This document shows, in pieces, positions 1-11,600 of a DNA stretch of 64,000 bases. The notes below the pieces were generated by a model, which was given only the letters and a program-made list of their open reading frames with translations, was not told where the DNA came from and searched no databases. Source of the DNA: Metellina segmentata (Eukaryota > Arthropoda > Arachnida > Araneae > Tetragnathidae). The DNA lies in assembly GCA_947359465.1 (NCBI GenBank), contig OX375872.1:128375337-128439336 (forward strand), read 5' to 3'. The translations under genes were made by a program, and so were the position numbers. The stretch's first letter is position 1; each line of letters begins with the position of its first letter.

Positions 1-478
1 GAGTTTGAACATTACAAATGGAGGAAGTCAATAAGTCGTTGGTCTACTTCTGGGCTGGATGCAAGCTGTCACCCGGCGTGGCATAGACTGAAAAAGTTCC
101 TGGATGGTATTCTGTGGAATTTCTAGCCAAATTGTCTTCAACTGTCGGGCTAAACGGTCAACATAATTTCAATCGCCTTCCCATAACGTGCCAAATGTGC
201 TCTACGGAAGAGAGATTAGGAGACCTATAGCTGGCAAAGGAAGTGTCGGGAAAGCTTGAAAACAAGTCATAGCAACACATGCCGTGTGCGGCCGGGCATT
301 ATCTTGTTGAAAAGTAAGTCCGAGGTGTCGCAAAAGGAATGCCAGGACACAGTTAGAAACGGAACTCGTCACTAAGACTATGCGTCCCCAGTCAGTATTG
401 TTCAAAGTTGATCAAGCTCGGCGCCACTGTAATTCTGCTCCTTGGTGCGTCGATTTTTTTTGTTATAGAGTGTATATT
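1..478 (-). mobile_element. Tc1-like transposon, deletion derivative, cut by window edge
   Basis: The minus strand carries the Tc1 transposase signature FQQDNARPHTA (around 260-300), which holds the second catalytic Asp. The terminal inverted repeat at about 441-478 matches the left end of the copy at 20638-22052, and the first bases match that copy's 3' part near 21900. Comparison shows two internal deletions: one between the terminal repeat and the middle of the transposase, and one of about 210 bp upstream of the second catalytic motif. It cannot encode a working transposase. Its other end lies outside the window. Confidence 0.85.
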
Positions 479-639
479 ATTATGATAAAGATGTAATTTC
501 TGCATAGATGTACAAATTTGATTATGTATAATATTCTCTAACATTCTGGATGGACATGCCACCTCGATGATACTACCAACAACACACTCATGTCAACTGG
601 TACATTGTCTCAGGACACTAGACATCATCGTCATCTCAC

Positions 640-760
640 TGTGGTTCAAAATTACGTGGTGGTATCCTCGAATCTTTCCCTTTGGGGTTGATCCCAGATC
701 GTCGCCAAAAGCCCGTTGTGTTGCTCCAGTATAACGTTAATTAAAGACCTATCTACCAGT
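640..760 (+). repeat. SINE 3' body fragment (body 1)
   Basis: Contains the recurring order 'gtggttcaaaattacg', 'gatcccagatcgtcgcc', 'cccgttgtgttgctccagt' and 'acgttaatta' that forms the 3' half of the main SINE families here. There is no tRNA-like head. Confidence 0.8.
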
Positions 761-949
761 ACACTAGACACGGGAGTGTATGATGGTGTTAGTACCCCAA
801 TGTCGTTGTAATAAGAGTAGGCATAATTTCCGTTGTCAAAAACGATCCATCTAATCCCAGCTTGTTTAAATTGGTGGATTACGAAGAAAGGGTTGACTCT
901 CCCGTTTCTCCCTACGCTGACACAGGCCATTAGAGCGCACGATTTCCGT

Positions 950-3900
950 TAGAATCATTTCAATCTAAAATCTTTAAGATCAGACGAGCTTTAAACTTCA
1001 ACCGATTCAAACAATATCTAAGTAAGTATTTAATTTAATTCGTTTTGAGCTTTGTTTTATTTTCTATAGAGATTGGTGTGTATCTGATAGTAGCGAATTA
1101 AATATGTATTTTTTCTAAACATTGGCCTGCTTGTGGTAGAAACTCGAGATAACTCAGCACATTTACTAGTTAATATATTTCATTTATACAGATACAAATA
1201 CAAATATTGACGACCAGCTACAGGCTCAAGCCCAACAAGGCTAGTCCTTTGTTTATGAATTCTCCAATTCCCACTGACTATCCAATTGTGTCTTAAATTC
1301 GTACACTCCCTTTGAATTAACTATATTTTCTGGCAACGCGTTCCAACTGTCTATTACCCTATTAAAGTAGTAGTTTTTCCTTAAATCCCGATTAAAATGT
1401 ATCTTATTCAATTTATACCCATGACCCCTTGTTCTGTTATCCCTATTGAAATTTAAGCCCTCTGTGTCCCCTACTGTTTTTTCAAAAATTTTATTGATTT
1501 TTTACCACGCAATCATTATTTTTTCCAACGAATTTCTAAATACTGAAGATTGTTTTAAATAAAGTAAAGTTTCAAAAACTGAAATTGGTTTGAAAAAAAA
1601 TAAATTTAAGAAAACAGATGTTTGAAAGAAAACACATTTTAAAAACTAATGTTTGAAAGAAAAAACATTTTAAAAACTGATGTTGTTTGAAATAAAATAA
1701 ATTTAAAAACTGATGTTTGAAATAAAATAAATTTAAAAATTGATGTTTGAAAGAAAACAGATTTTAAAAACTGATGCTGTTTGAAAGAAAAAAAATTTTA
1801 AAAACTGATGTTGTTTAAAAGAAAATAAATTTAAAAACTGAGGTTTAAAAGAAAATACATTTTAAAAACTGATGTTATTTGAAAGAAATACATTTTAATA
1901 ACTGATGTTGTTTGAAATAAAATAAATTTAAAAACTAATGTTGTTTGAAAAACAATACATTTAAAAACTGATGTTGTATGAAATAAAATTAATTTCAAAA
2001 CTGGTTGTTTGAAAGAAAATACATTTTTAAAACTTTTTTATGCAACTGAAGATTTTTTGAAAGTTAAAATAAAGTCTCCCTACTCTGATACTGACCAATA
2101 GAGCGCTCTCCGGGGCCTTCTCAGTTAATTCGTAGTGACCAGCAGGTCGGAGCTGAATGGCTACGCCCCCAATTAAGAAGAAGCCACCAGAGCGCACCCC
2201 GTTTGGATCATTTCAATCTAAAATCTTTTCAGATCAGACGCACTTTTCGTTTCATCCGATTCAAACAATATCTATGTGAGTATTTAATTTAATTCGCCTA
2301 TGTTTCCAGTTCTGTTTTATTAGCTATAGAAATTAATGTGTATTTAAGAGTAGCGAATTAAATATATATTTTCTAAAAACACTGGACTGTTTTTGGAAGT
2401 TATGAATAGTTTTGAAAACACTCATAAAAAACTCAGCATATTTATTAGTTAACACATTTTATGTCGAACATTTATTGATAATTTACAGCAGAATCATTGT
2501 TTTTCCTACAAATTTTTTAATACTTAAAAGTGTTCGAAAAAAAAATTTCAAAACAAGGTTGAATGAAGAAAAAAAATTTTAAAACCGATGGTTGTTTGGA
2601 AGAAAATAAATTTTTAATAGTGATTTGGTTTGAAAGAAAATACATTTTAAAAACTGATGTTGTTTGAAATAAAATAAATTTAAAAACTGATATTTGAAAT
2701 AAAATAAATTTAAAAACGATGTTTGAAAGAAAATAAATTTTAAGAACTGATGTTGTTTGAAAGAAAATAAATTTTGAAAACTGATGTTGTTTGAAAGAAA
2801 ATAATTTTAAAAACTGATGTTTGAAAGAAAATACATTTTAATAACTGATGTTGTTTGAAATAAAATAAATTTAAAAACTGATGTTTGAAAAACAATAAAT
2901 TTAAAAACTGATGTTGTTTGTAATAAAATTAAATTCAAAACTGTTGTTTGAAAGAAAATAAATTTTAAATACTGATGTTGTTTTAAAGAAAATAAATTTT
3001 AAATACTGATGTTGTTTTAAAGAAAATAAATTTTAAATACTGATGTTGTTTTAAAGAAAATAAATTTTAAATACTGATGTTGTTTTAAAGAAAATAAATT
3101 TTTTAAACTTTTTTATGCAACTGAAGATTATTTGAAAGTTAAAATAAAGTCTCCCTACTCTGACACTGGCCACTAGAGCGCTCTCCGGAGCCTTCTCCGT
3201 TAATTCGTAGTGACCAGCAGGTCGGAGCTGAATGGCTGCGCCCCCAATTAAGAAGAAGCCACCAGAGCGCACCCCATTTGGATCATTTCAATCTAAAATC
3301 TTTTCAGATCAGACGCACATTTCGTTTCATCCGATTCAAACAATATCTATGTGAGTATTTAATTTAATTCACCTATGCTTCCAGTTCTGCTTTATTAGCT
3401 ATAGAAATTAATGTGTATTTAAGAGTAGCGAATTAAATATATATTTTCTAAAAACACTGGACTGTTTTTGGAAGTTATGAATAGTTTTGAAAACACTCAT
3501 GAAAAACTCAGCATATTTATTAGTTGACACATTTTATGTCGAACATTTTATTGATAATTTACCGCAGAATCATTGTTTTTACAACAAATTTTTTAATACT
3601 TAAGAGTGTTCGAAAAAAATAAAGTTTCAAAACAAGGTTGTTTGAAGGAAAATAAATTTTAAAAACCGATGGTTGTTTGGAAGAAAATAAATTTTTAATA
3701 CTGATGTTTTTTTTAAAGAAAATAAATTTTAAAATACTAATGCTGCTTGGAAGAAAATAAATTTTAAAATTTATTTATGTAACTGAAAAATTTGTGAAAG
3801 TTAAAATGAATTTTAAAAACTACTCAAATGCTGAATGTGTATTAATAGTTAACATGTTTATATTTTAAATATTTATTAAATTATATTATTACAATAAAGG

Positions 3901-4200
3901 TCGAAAAAAAATTGGAAGCCTGTTTGATTTTTAAACTTGAAAACATTCGGTCTATTACATTAATAATTTTTTTAGAGACTTGTTGATTATTCGCTATATA
4001 CTTATTTACACAAAAAAATTTTAAAGACTTAATATTGTTTGAAAAAAAATTTTAAACAAATTTATTTATAAAACTTATGTGCGAAAATAATTGTTTGGAA
4101 GTTAAAATAAGTTTTAAAATTTACTTAAAATTCTGTTTTTAATAACAGTTAACATATTTTTATTTTAAACATTCATTACTCAAATTGTTTTAAAAGTTGT
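950..4200. repeat. Tandem ~1.1-1.25 kb higher-order repeat, three copies
   Basis: The anchor 'tttcaatctaaaatcttt' recurs at about 957, 2210 and 3283, followed each time by the same 'gattcaaacaatatcta' and 'gagtatttaatttaattc' blocks. A longer block with 'gtagtgaccagcaggtcgg' is shared by copies 2 and 3 (about 2095 and 3168). Each copy then runs into an inner AT-rich array of a 30-34 bp unit built on 'actgatgttgtttgaaag' (about 1540-2040, 2520-3110, 3600-3780). Copy 1 is diverged and copy 3 fades after 3.8 kb. No coding potential was seen. Confidence 0.8.
2967..3102. repeat. Perfect 34-bp minisatellite, about 4 units
   Basis: A 34-bp unit starting 'aaatactgatgttgtttt' repeats at 2967, 3001, 3035 and 3069 with essentially no change. 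This is the most homogeneous part of the surrounding degenerate array, so it is probably the most recently expanded. Confidence 0.85.
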
Positions 4201-4254
4201 GGAAGTTATGATTTAAAATATTCGATGTATTAGTTCAGGTAACACAATTTATTT

Positions 4255-4392
4255 AGTTGGCCTCTGGATCGGAAGGTTTCCGATTCGAATACAGGGTCAG
4301 GCCATGGATGTAAATTGTGCTGTCCTATGTTAGGAGCAATGATGGCTGCCCATTGGGTGCTCCTTCACAAATGGCCATCGCTTCCGGCATAA
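4255..4392 (+). repeat. tRNA-derived SINE, head A with alternative 3' body
   Basis: A tRNA-like head (box-B-like 'gattcgaatac' near 4290) is followed directly by the alternative 3' segment 'gggtgctccttcacaaatgg', also present in the 13711-13974 element. The join differs from that copy: the part of body 1 kept at 13.8 kb is missing. Confidence 0.7.
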
Positions 4393-5503
4393 TGATTGAA
4401 TTCCATATGAAAGAAAAACAATTTCTCTTCTTATAAACAAATTTACTTCAGACGATAAAATTAAATAAATCCCTGATTGTTGCAACATGTTTATATAAGT
4501 CTTAAAAATATTTGATAAAAGTTTTCAGACATATCTACTACATATGTATTTTAAAGGAACCATTCCGGACATTTTTGATCACAGTAGTATTCCAAGAATC
4601 TATTTTGTAGTTAAAAAACAGATACGTTCATAACTTTTGGTTCGAGGTTTTTTTTTTTTTTTAATTTGTTTTAAGATGTATTTCTGGATTTTAAATTTGC
4701 TATTTTTCGTTCGATAACTGCAGGTAATCAAGGTAAATAATGGTTTAATTAGTTTTAAAAACATTTTTAATCATTGTATGATAATTTTGGGAAACTCTTT
4801 TGTTTTAACTGACATACAAGGCATATTTATATGCATATTCTGAAATATTCAATGCATACCTTAAACTATTCTATGCATTCGTGGTAACATTGGCATACTC
4901 TCTAGATACTTTTCTTTCTTACTAAAAATTCAATCTACGAAAATGTAAAATGCTAAACATGACATTTATTTACATTTGCGAAATTGTGTATTTCACAACT
5001 GTGTACCTTTATTGAAGTGTGGTTGTTGCATGTGATGAATTGGAATTACAATTTATAAACGAAAGCGGAAGTTAATTTGCCATTTCAAACCGAGTAACAC
5101 CGGGTCATTCTGCTAGTGGAAAAATAAAACTTCACTACATCTCAAAGGTTAAACGAAACTTGGGTATTTCCTAGGCCTTGAAATAGAAAGTTGAAATTAT
5201 ATTGCTTTTCATAGACTAAAAATCATTTGGTATTTCTCAAAGACTTCCCTGGCCCTTGGAATATAAAAAATTAAGTTAAGTACTTTTCAAAGACTAAACG
5301 TTAGGTACTTAAAATATCATCGATACTGGAGCAACACAGCCGGCTGTTGAGGATGGTCCGGGATCAATCCCAATGGGAACGATCCGACAGAGACTAAAGG
5401 ATGTAACTGGTATTTTTCAAGGACTCCCATGTTTCCTCTTCAATTAATTATGATGTAGAATTATGTATTAATATTCTAGATCTTACTGGAAATTTTATTT
5501 CAG
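4393..5503. other. Non-coding upstream region
   Basis: AT-rich sequence with no coding signal, apart from a minus-strand SINE body 1 fragment at about 5325-5415. The 5' untranslated exon and promoter of the tetraspanin gene should lie here or further left, but I could not recognise them. Confidence 0.5.
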
Positions 5504-5505
5504 TG

Positions 5506-5664
5506 ATGGCAAGTACTTCTCAAGACCTCGAGCATCCCATGCGCATCCTGTCACCCCTAATGCTGCCTGAAGTGAATCTCAATGAGGAAGAGCCTCCAAA
5601 TGTGTCAAGAATGCTCTCCAAGAATGTCAAGATCTCTTCGTGTGTTTTGAACTGGGTGTTTTGG
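5506..5664 (+). CDS. Tetraspanin coding exon 1
   Basis: 53 codons from ATG 5506 to TGG 5664, followed by donor gtaatg. The acceptor tttcag ends at 5503. The exon encodes an acidic/Ser-rich cytosolic N-terminus and the first half of TM1 (NWVFW), which continues in frame into the next exon. An upstream GTG at 5503 belongs to the acceptor site and is not a start. Confidence 0.85.
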
Positions 5665-8600
5665 GTAATGTTGTCTATTTTCTTCGAGTGTTTCTATAAA
5701 AAGTAGGTAGTTTTTTTAATTAACGTCGTACTGGAGCAACACAACGGGCGATTGACTACGGTACGAGATCAATCCCAATTGGAAAGATTCGACGACAACG
5801 CCACGTTATTTTGAACCACGGTCAGAAGACGGTTTATCCTATAGAGTCGTTGTTTAAAATTACTCTTCTCCTGTGCTTACATTACTGTTACCTGCATACG
5901 TATTCTTGACAGTTCATTTGTCTGAAGCATTTCTTTATGATATGCAGTGAGTCAGTTGCCTCCGAATCTTTACACTGTTCGTATCGTTCAATGTGCTTGT
6001 CGGTTGCGATGTCTCTTTGTAGTTCTTAAATGCCTTGTTAGGCTTGGAGTTAATTCAGTATTACGAGGCATAACAGGTAAGTAGCTACTCCACGTGCGAA
6101 TAATTCCCTTCAAATGGTTTCGACGAAAAATCTCGTCCATCAAGATCTGCTGAGACAATCTGCAGGACAATCATCTGGAGGGTTAAACACTGAAGTTTGT
6201 CCCATCTGTAATTTTTTAGTATGCTTAGTTTTTTCAAGAGTTTTCTGTCCAACTTTCTTTATCCCTTTCCACTGACACTCGGGTAGCGGTAGCCCGGTTG
6301 GTAAAGTAACGGTGTGGTGCAAGCGCGCTATCATGTGGTGATAGAACACGCGTTTGTTTGGTAATATTTATTGGCACAAACACACGGCGTCTCGCCCGTT
6401 TCCATTCGATGCTCCACACACTAAGTGCATGTCTGCCATCTCAAAGTACTGTTACAATGCATCATATTCTTGCAAGGCCCGCGGTAGCCCGGTTCGATGA
6501 GCAACGGATTATCAACCGGAAGGTTGCTAGTTCGAATCCACCCAAAGACCATAGGGGCTGAGGGACAAAGGGGCTGATGTACGTTAACTCTGCCGTGTCC
6601 TCAAATGTCCTCACGTTGGCTTGTTGGGTAAGTCTGGAGATGGAGGGTGCCAGCTCAGGTGGGACCTCGACATCTGACCGTGGTTCAAAATTACATGGAA
6701 TTATCCACGGATCTTACAATTCGGATTTGATCTTGGACCGTCGCCAATAGCCCGCTGTGTTGCTCCAGTGCGACGTTAGTTAAAAATACCTACCTGCCAT
6801 TGACACTCACGAAACGATAAATATTGAGTTTGTGAATTATGATTTTTTTCATTACTAATATAGGATGGATAGCCAGAACAATCAATAAATCATTTATATA
6901 TTATGACTTTAATTAGAATTAATTCCAATAATTTAATCGTATGAAACTATGCCCTGTGAGAGTCGTGAGATATCGGAGTATTGCAATACTTCATTTTCTT
7001 CACAACACTCAAAATGACTAAATAACCACATCTGCTAATTGAAAAATATCCTAGGAAAGATTCTATTGATTGAAAAAGTCGAAACTGGCTAGAAGTCATT
7101 TCGGAAAGACAACAGGATGTTTCCGGATACATGTGTGTGGACCCCTAAGTGGGTTAATCTATGAAATCTTTTTCATATTCTTCAACTAAGATAATTAAAA
7201 TTTCTCTCTCTCTGAATGTTCAATACTTTAATTAATTCATTATAACCAGTTTTGAGCTTCTTGTCAGTATACTAATTTCTAGGATTCTCCATGAACCTAT
7301 GATATTGTTTTTGAATCATTAATGTGCGCTGTAGGGTCCGAAATGGGGGTAAGGAATTTATGTTCAAAATAAACTCAAATAGTTTTGTAAACTTCCATAG
7401 CTGTGTTTGTTGCATTTTATTCCATTTCTACGTGAATAGTTTTCAAATGAGAATTTATCGTAATGAAAACAATATTCCTGTACGGGATCTCCACTGCATC
7501 ACTATCTCCCTTAGTGCTGCCATCTATCATCTGTGGTGGGAACTTATCCTGCTAGGGCCACCCAAGTCGTGAAGGTTATGCTGATTTACCCGACTAACAT
7601 AAGAAGGTGAATGAGTGGGTAAGTCCTGCTACAGAGATGGCTCCCAGATCTTATGATCAATATCAGACGCACTCTCTCCGTGTTATGGACTTGTGCAAAA
7701 ATACTTACGAGCACCTGTCCGTACGTAAAAAGTAATTTTGCTTATCACATCTCTAGCACCTTTTCACCACTGGTACCTCCGTAAAACACCAGAAGAGCTG
7801 CTTGCCTTAAATTTTCCCGGAAAACCCCGATAAAAGGAATTTATTTTGAACGCGAAAAGTTTTCAAATAAGGATTTATCGTAATAAAAATAATATTCCTG
7901 TACGTGAGTTCCACTGCATCACTTTCTCCTTTACTACTGCCATCTATGGTGAAAATTTATAAACTCTTATTGCACTTAGTTCATTATTCGTGCTGCCATC
8001 TGTGAAGGAAGTTAGAACTTATTTTACAATTTATTCAATTGAGTACAGATTTAGAATAAGGATTGTATTTTCAATGAACATGTTTATGAGATTCCCGTGT
8101 GGTGGTGAGCTTCATTGTATTCTCTTGTTGCTACCATTCATGGAGTAAGTTAAAAAATGCTTATATTTATTTTCATACTGTGTAAAATAAAATCAGCACA
8201 AATACAAAAGAGGATAACAAAATTTGAGTCGAAATTTTGTTCACTTAAAACTTGTTACATGATAAAGTTACACTGCCATTGCTTTATAAAACATTTTTCG
8301 TTTAATTTTTTCTGCCATTGAGAACTTTTTGTGCAAATGTAAATTAACAAATTACTTATTTCAATATTCTAACACATATTGTTAATGCGTTTAAAATATA
8401 TGGCAATAAAATCCTAATGGGCACTCATATATTAATCGAAGCATGTAAATAGTTATACTGTAGTTTATGTTAAATTATTTTTACGTACGTTTTGACCCTT
8501 TTAATTCTTTAAAAAGCATAATGCTAAAAAGTTTTTTCGAAGAAAAAAGCACTATATTTGATTCCCATTAAATTTCGTCGATTAATTAAAACTTCGGTTA

Positions 8601-11600
8601 TACCGGGTGCATAAAAATTATAAAATGAATTATTTAAAAGTAGTTATCTCCATACTGTACACAATTGTCATATTTGCTTTTGAACATTTCCTCCAGAAAC
8701 ATGTATTGGCAAATTACATCTTCATTTGAGGCAAAATGAGACCAATTTGTAATAGGAGTCGAGAGCACGGAACTGTTACGGATTTGAATTGAAAACTGAG
8801 TATATGAAGGTGATGGATTTGTTCCAGTAACTGTACCCCTCAGACACTCCGTAGCATTCGAACTGATACATGAATTCGAATTCAATCAACAGATAAAATG
8901 AACTGATTTCATGTTAGCCTATGCAGCCCTGCACAGTGCAGAAACATAAATTCAAATTACATTTACAAATAAAAGAAGCTGGTGTGTTATTTCTGCCGAT
9001 TTTTGCCTCTTCCGTATATTTCTAGTAATATTTGAACCGAAATAGGGTTTTTAGAAATGTGTCTCAGTGCTTCCTGGTTCACAAAAGCTTTGGCCAAGAT
9101 TCTCAATTGAAAGAATATTTAATGTTTCTAAAAATAAATGACATCCGAACTTATCAGAGAATTAAAATTTATTTAAAAATAAAATAACCTGGTTCCATTC
9201 TGCCCCCTTACCAGAGGGCTCCATAGATAGTCCAGCAGAATATGAACTGAAACGAGGGTATAATTTAAATTCAATTTACAAACAGAAAAAGCTGTTTGTC
9301 TTTCCAGTCCCAACCCTTACTAGGGGGCTGCATAGACAGGATGAAAGCATTTGAGCTGAAACTGGAAATCAATTTACAAATAAAAAAAAGCTGGTGTCAT
9401 TCCATTCTATGCACTACTTACTAGAGGTCTGCATAGACAGGCTCGTAGTATCTGAACTGAAGTAGGATATTCTAGAATATCTCAATTTTTCCTCTTTCCC
9501 AAATACGCAGACCAAAATGCGCAACTGAAATAAAACTTCATGTTTCCTAACAATGTTTTTTGTCTTTTAGATTATTTCTGTTCCTTCGATTCTGGTCGGC
9601 GTATACTTTAACTCTCAGATGGCAGTGATCAACTCTATGATCTCAGTGTATTTCAGCCCGGACATCTGCATGATCGTAATGGGAATTCTACTCTTCTGTG
9701 TCTCCTGTCTGGGATATATTGGAGTGATTAGAGAGAATGTCATGATACTCTACTGGGTAATCTGATTCAATCGTCTCATAAATTGATTAAAAACCACCAG
9801 ATTTATCGCTTCGGGCTTTTCGTTGTTAGATCAAATCTATTGTCCATCTCTCACCTTGTCTGTCTTGAAAACCTCTCACGACCCAGAGGATGAAAAGTAC
9901 TGATATCTACATGGTCTACTCTGTAATCTGATTCAATCATCATATGAATTTATTAGAAGCCAACAGATTTATCACTTAATTCTTTTTATTATTAGATCAA
10001 AGCTATTGCAATGGTGTATCTATTGTCCATCTCAAGTTGCGGTTGCGAAACCAGCGAAGAAACAGTATCTAGAAAAAATATTTAAGAATCAGATATATCG
10101 GGGAGGGTACTGCATTTATCTTCGATTCCAGCGGATTCTTTGCATTTCCTTGCTGATTAACCTCTGACACTTGCTGCTACATTCATGTTATTTAGGCCTT
10201 CAGGATGTGAGCTCTTCGACACATTCGAATAATATTCTCCTCGGAATAGTTCAACTAAAAATATTTATTCATGAGAAAATGCTTAAAAAAACAAAAATCA
10301 GAAATTCTAGAACCTCTCATGGTCCTGTGTCAGAGCCCGGTAGTGGAGAAACACTAAATTTCTATAAAACGTTCATTGAATACTCATTGCTCATTGATGT
10401 CTGTTTTCAGTACATGCTGACAATGATTATCCTGATGATGAGCAACATTCCTGTCGGAACCATATCGTTCGTCCATGCCGCTAAAGGCAACCAGGCCGAT
10501 AGTATCCAAAAAGACCTGTGGAAGTCATTTTACAATTACAAAGGAGATGACCGAGTTGCTACTCCCATCGATAACTTCCAGATTTCGGTAATGAGTATTA
10601 CTTTTCAGCCACATTATGTTCTTGATGGTGTGATCTAAATGAGAAATTTATTAAAACTATGTTCGCTTGTCAGGGAAGATGGTTGGTTGTGTTTCACGAC
10701 TCGAGGGTTCTATTTGGTCAAGCAACCCCATTCACAAAACCTATTTTAACACACACAAGGAAATTTTACTGAAACAGAAGAGAGAAATACACCTAAGATA
10801 AGATATAGGAATTAAGACTGCGCCACCTACAACTCGCAGGTTGCTATCATAGACGTAATATGTATGTAGACTGAGAATTGCTATTGAAAGGAGTTTCAAT
10901 CAGTGTGACCAACAGGCCAACTAGTAGTCATGTGACTGCTCTTTTAAAACAAATGAATTTTTTGGCTTATTTGGCTTCTTATTGCCTATGGCGATATAAC
11001 ATCTTATCTTATGGCGATATAACATCTTATCTTATGGCGATATAACATCTTATGACAGGGTAGTGTGCGAATGCGCATTTCTAGAGTCCCGGCAAAAGTG
11101 GTGAAATCAACAGACTACTACTATCAGTTAATCAATCAGTGAACCAATCGAATGATGAATCAATGGATGGGAGTCTTCTACTGTCCCGTGAACCAATCAA
11201 ATTATGTATTTTACGTTCCATCCAGCAGACGAAAGCAGTCTAAGGACACATGATCATAAGTTTTGGACACATGACCTATGTAAAGTCATGACATTCATTG
11301 TTCACTCTACTTTTATATATCCTTTGTGGTTGCCATCATATAGGAGGTATAAAAGTATACTAAATAATGATAATAATTTTATGTGTCCATAATCATGTGA
11401 CCCTTTAACTACTTACGTCTGCCGGGAGAAAATGAACATCATCCGATTGGACCACGGAACGTACCATTAGAAAGACAAGCATTAGATGAATGTTCAACAA
11501 TTAAAAACATCCATATATTCACCATATGATTGGACCGCGAGTCATAGTAGGCTTTGACCATTTCACCATTTTTGTCACTTCTATAAAAAAAAGTGTTTTA

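Noticed and set aside
10171..10638. A single-exon 155-codon gene
   Set aside because: It is tetraspanin exon 3 extended into intron sequence; splice sites and exon chain support 10411-10587 only.
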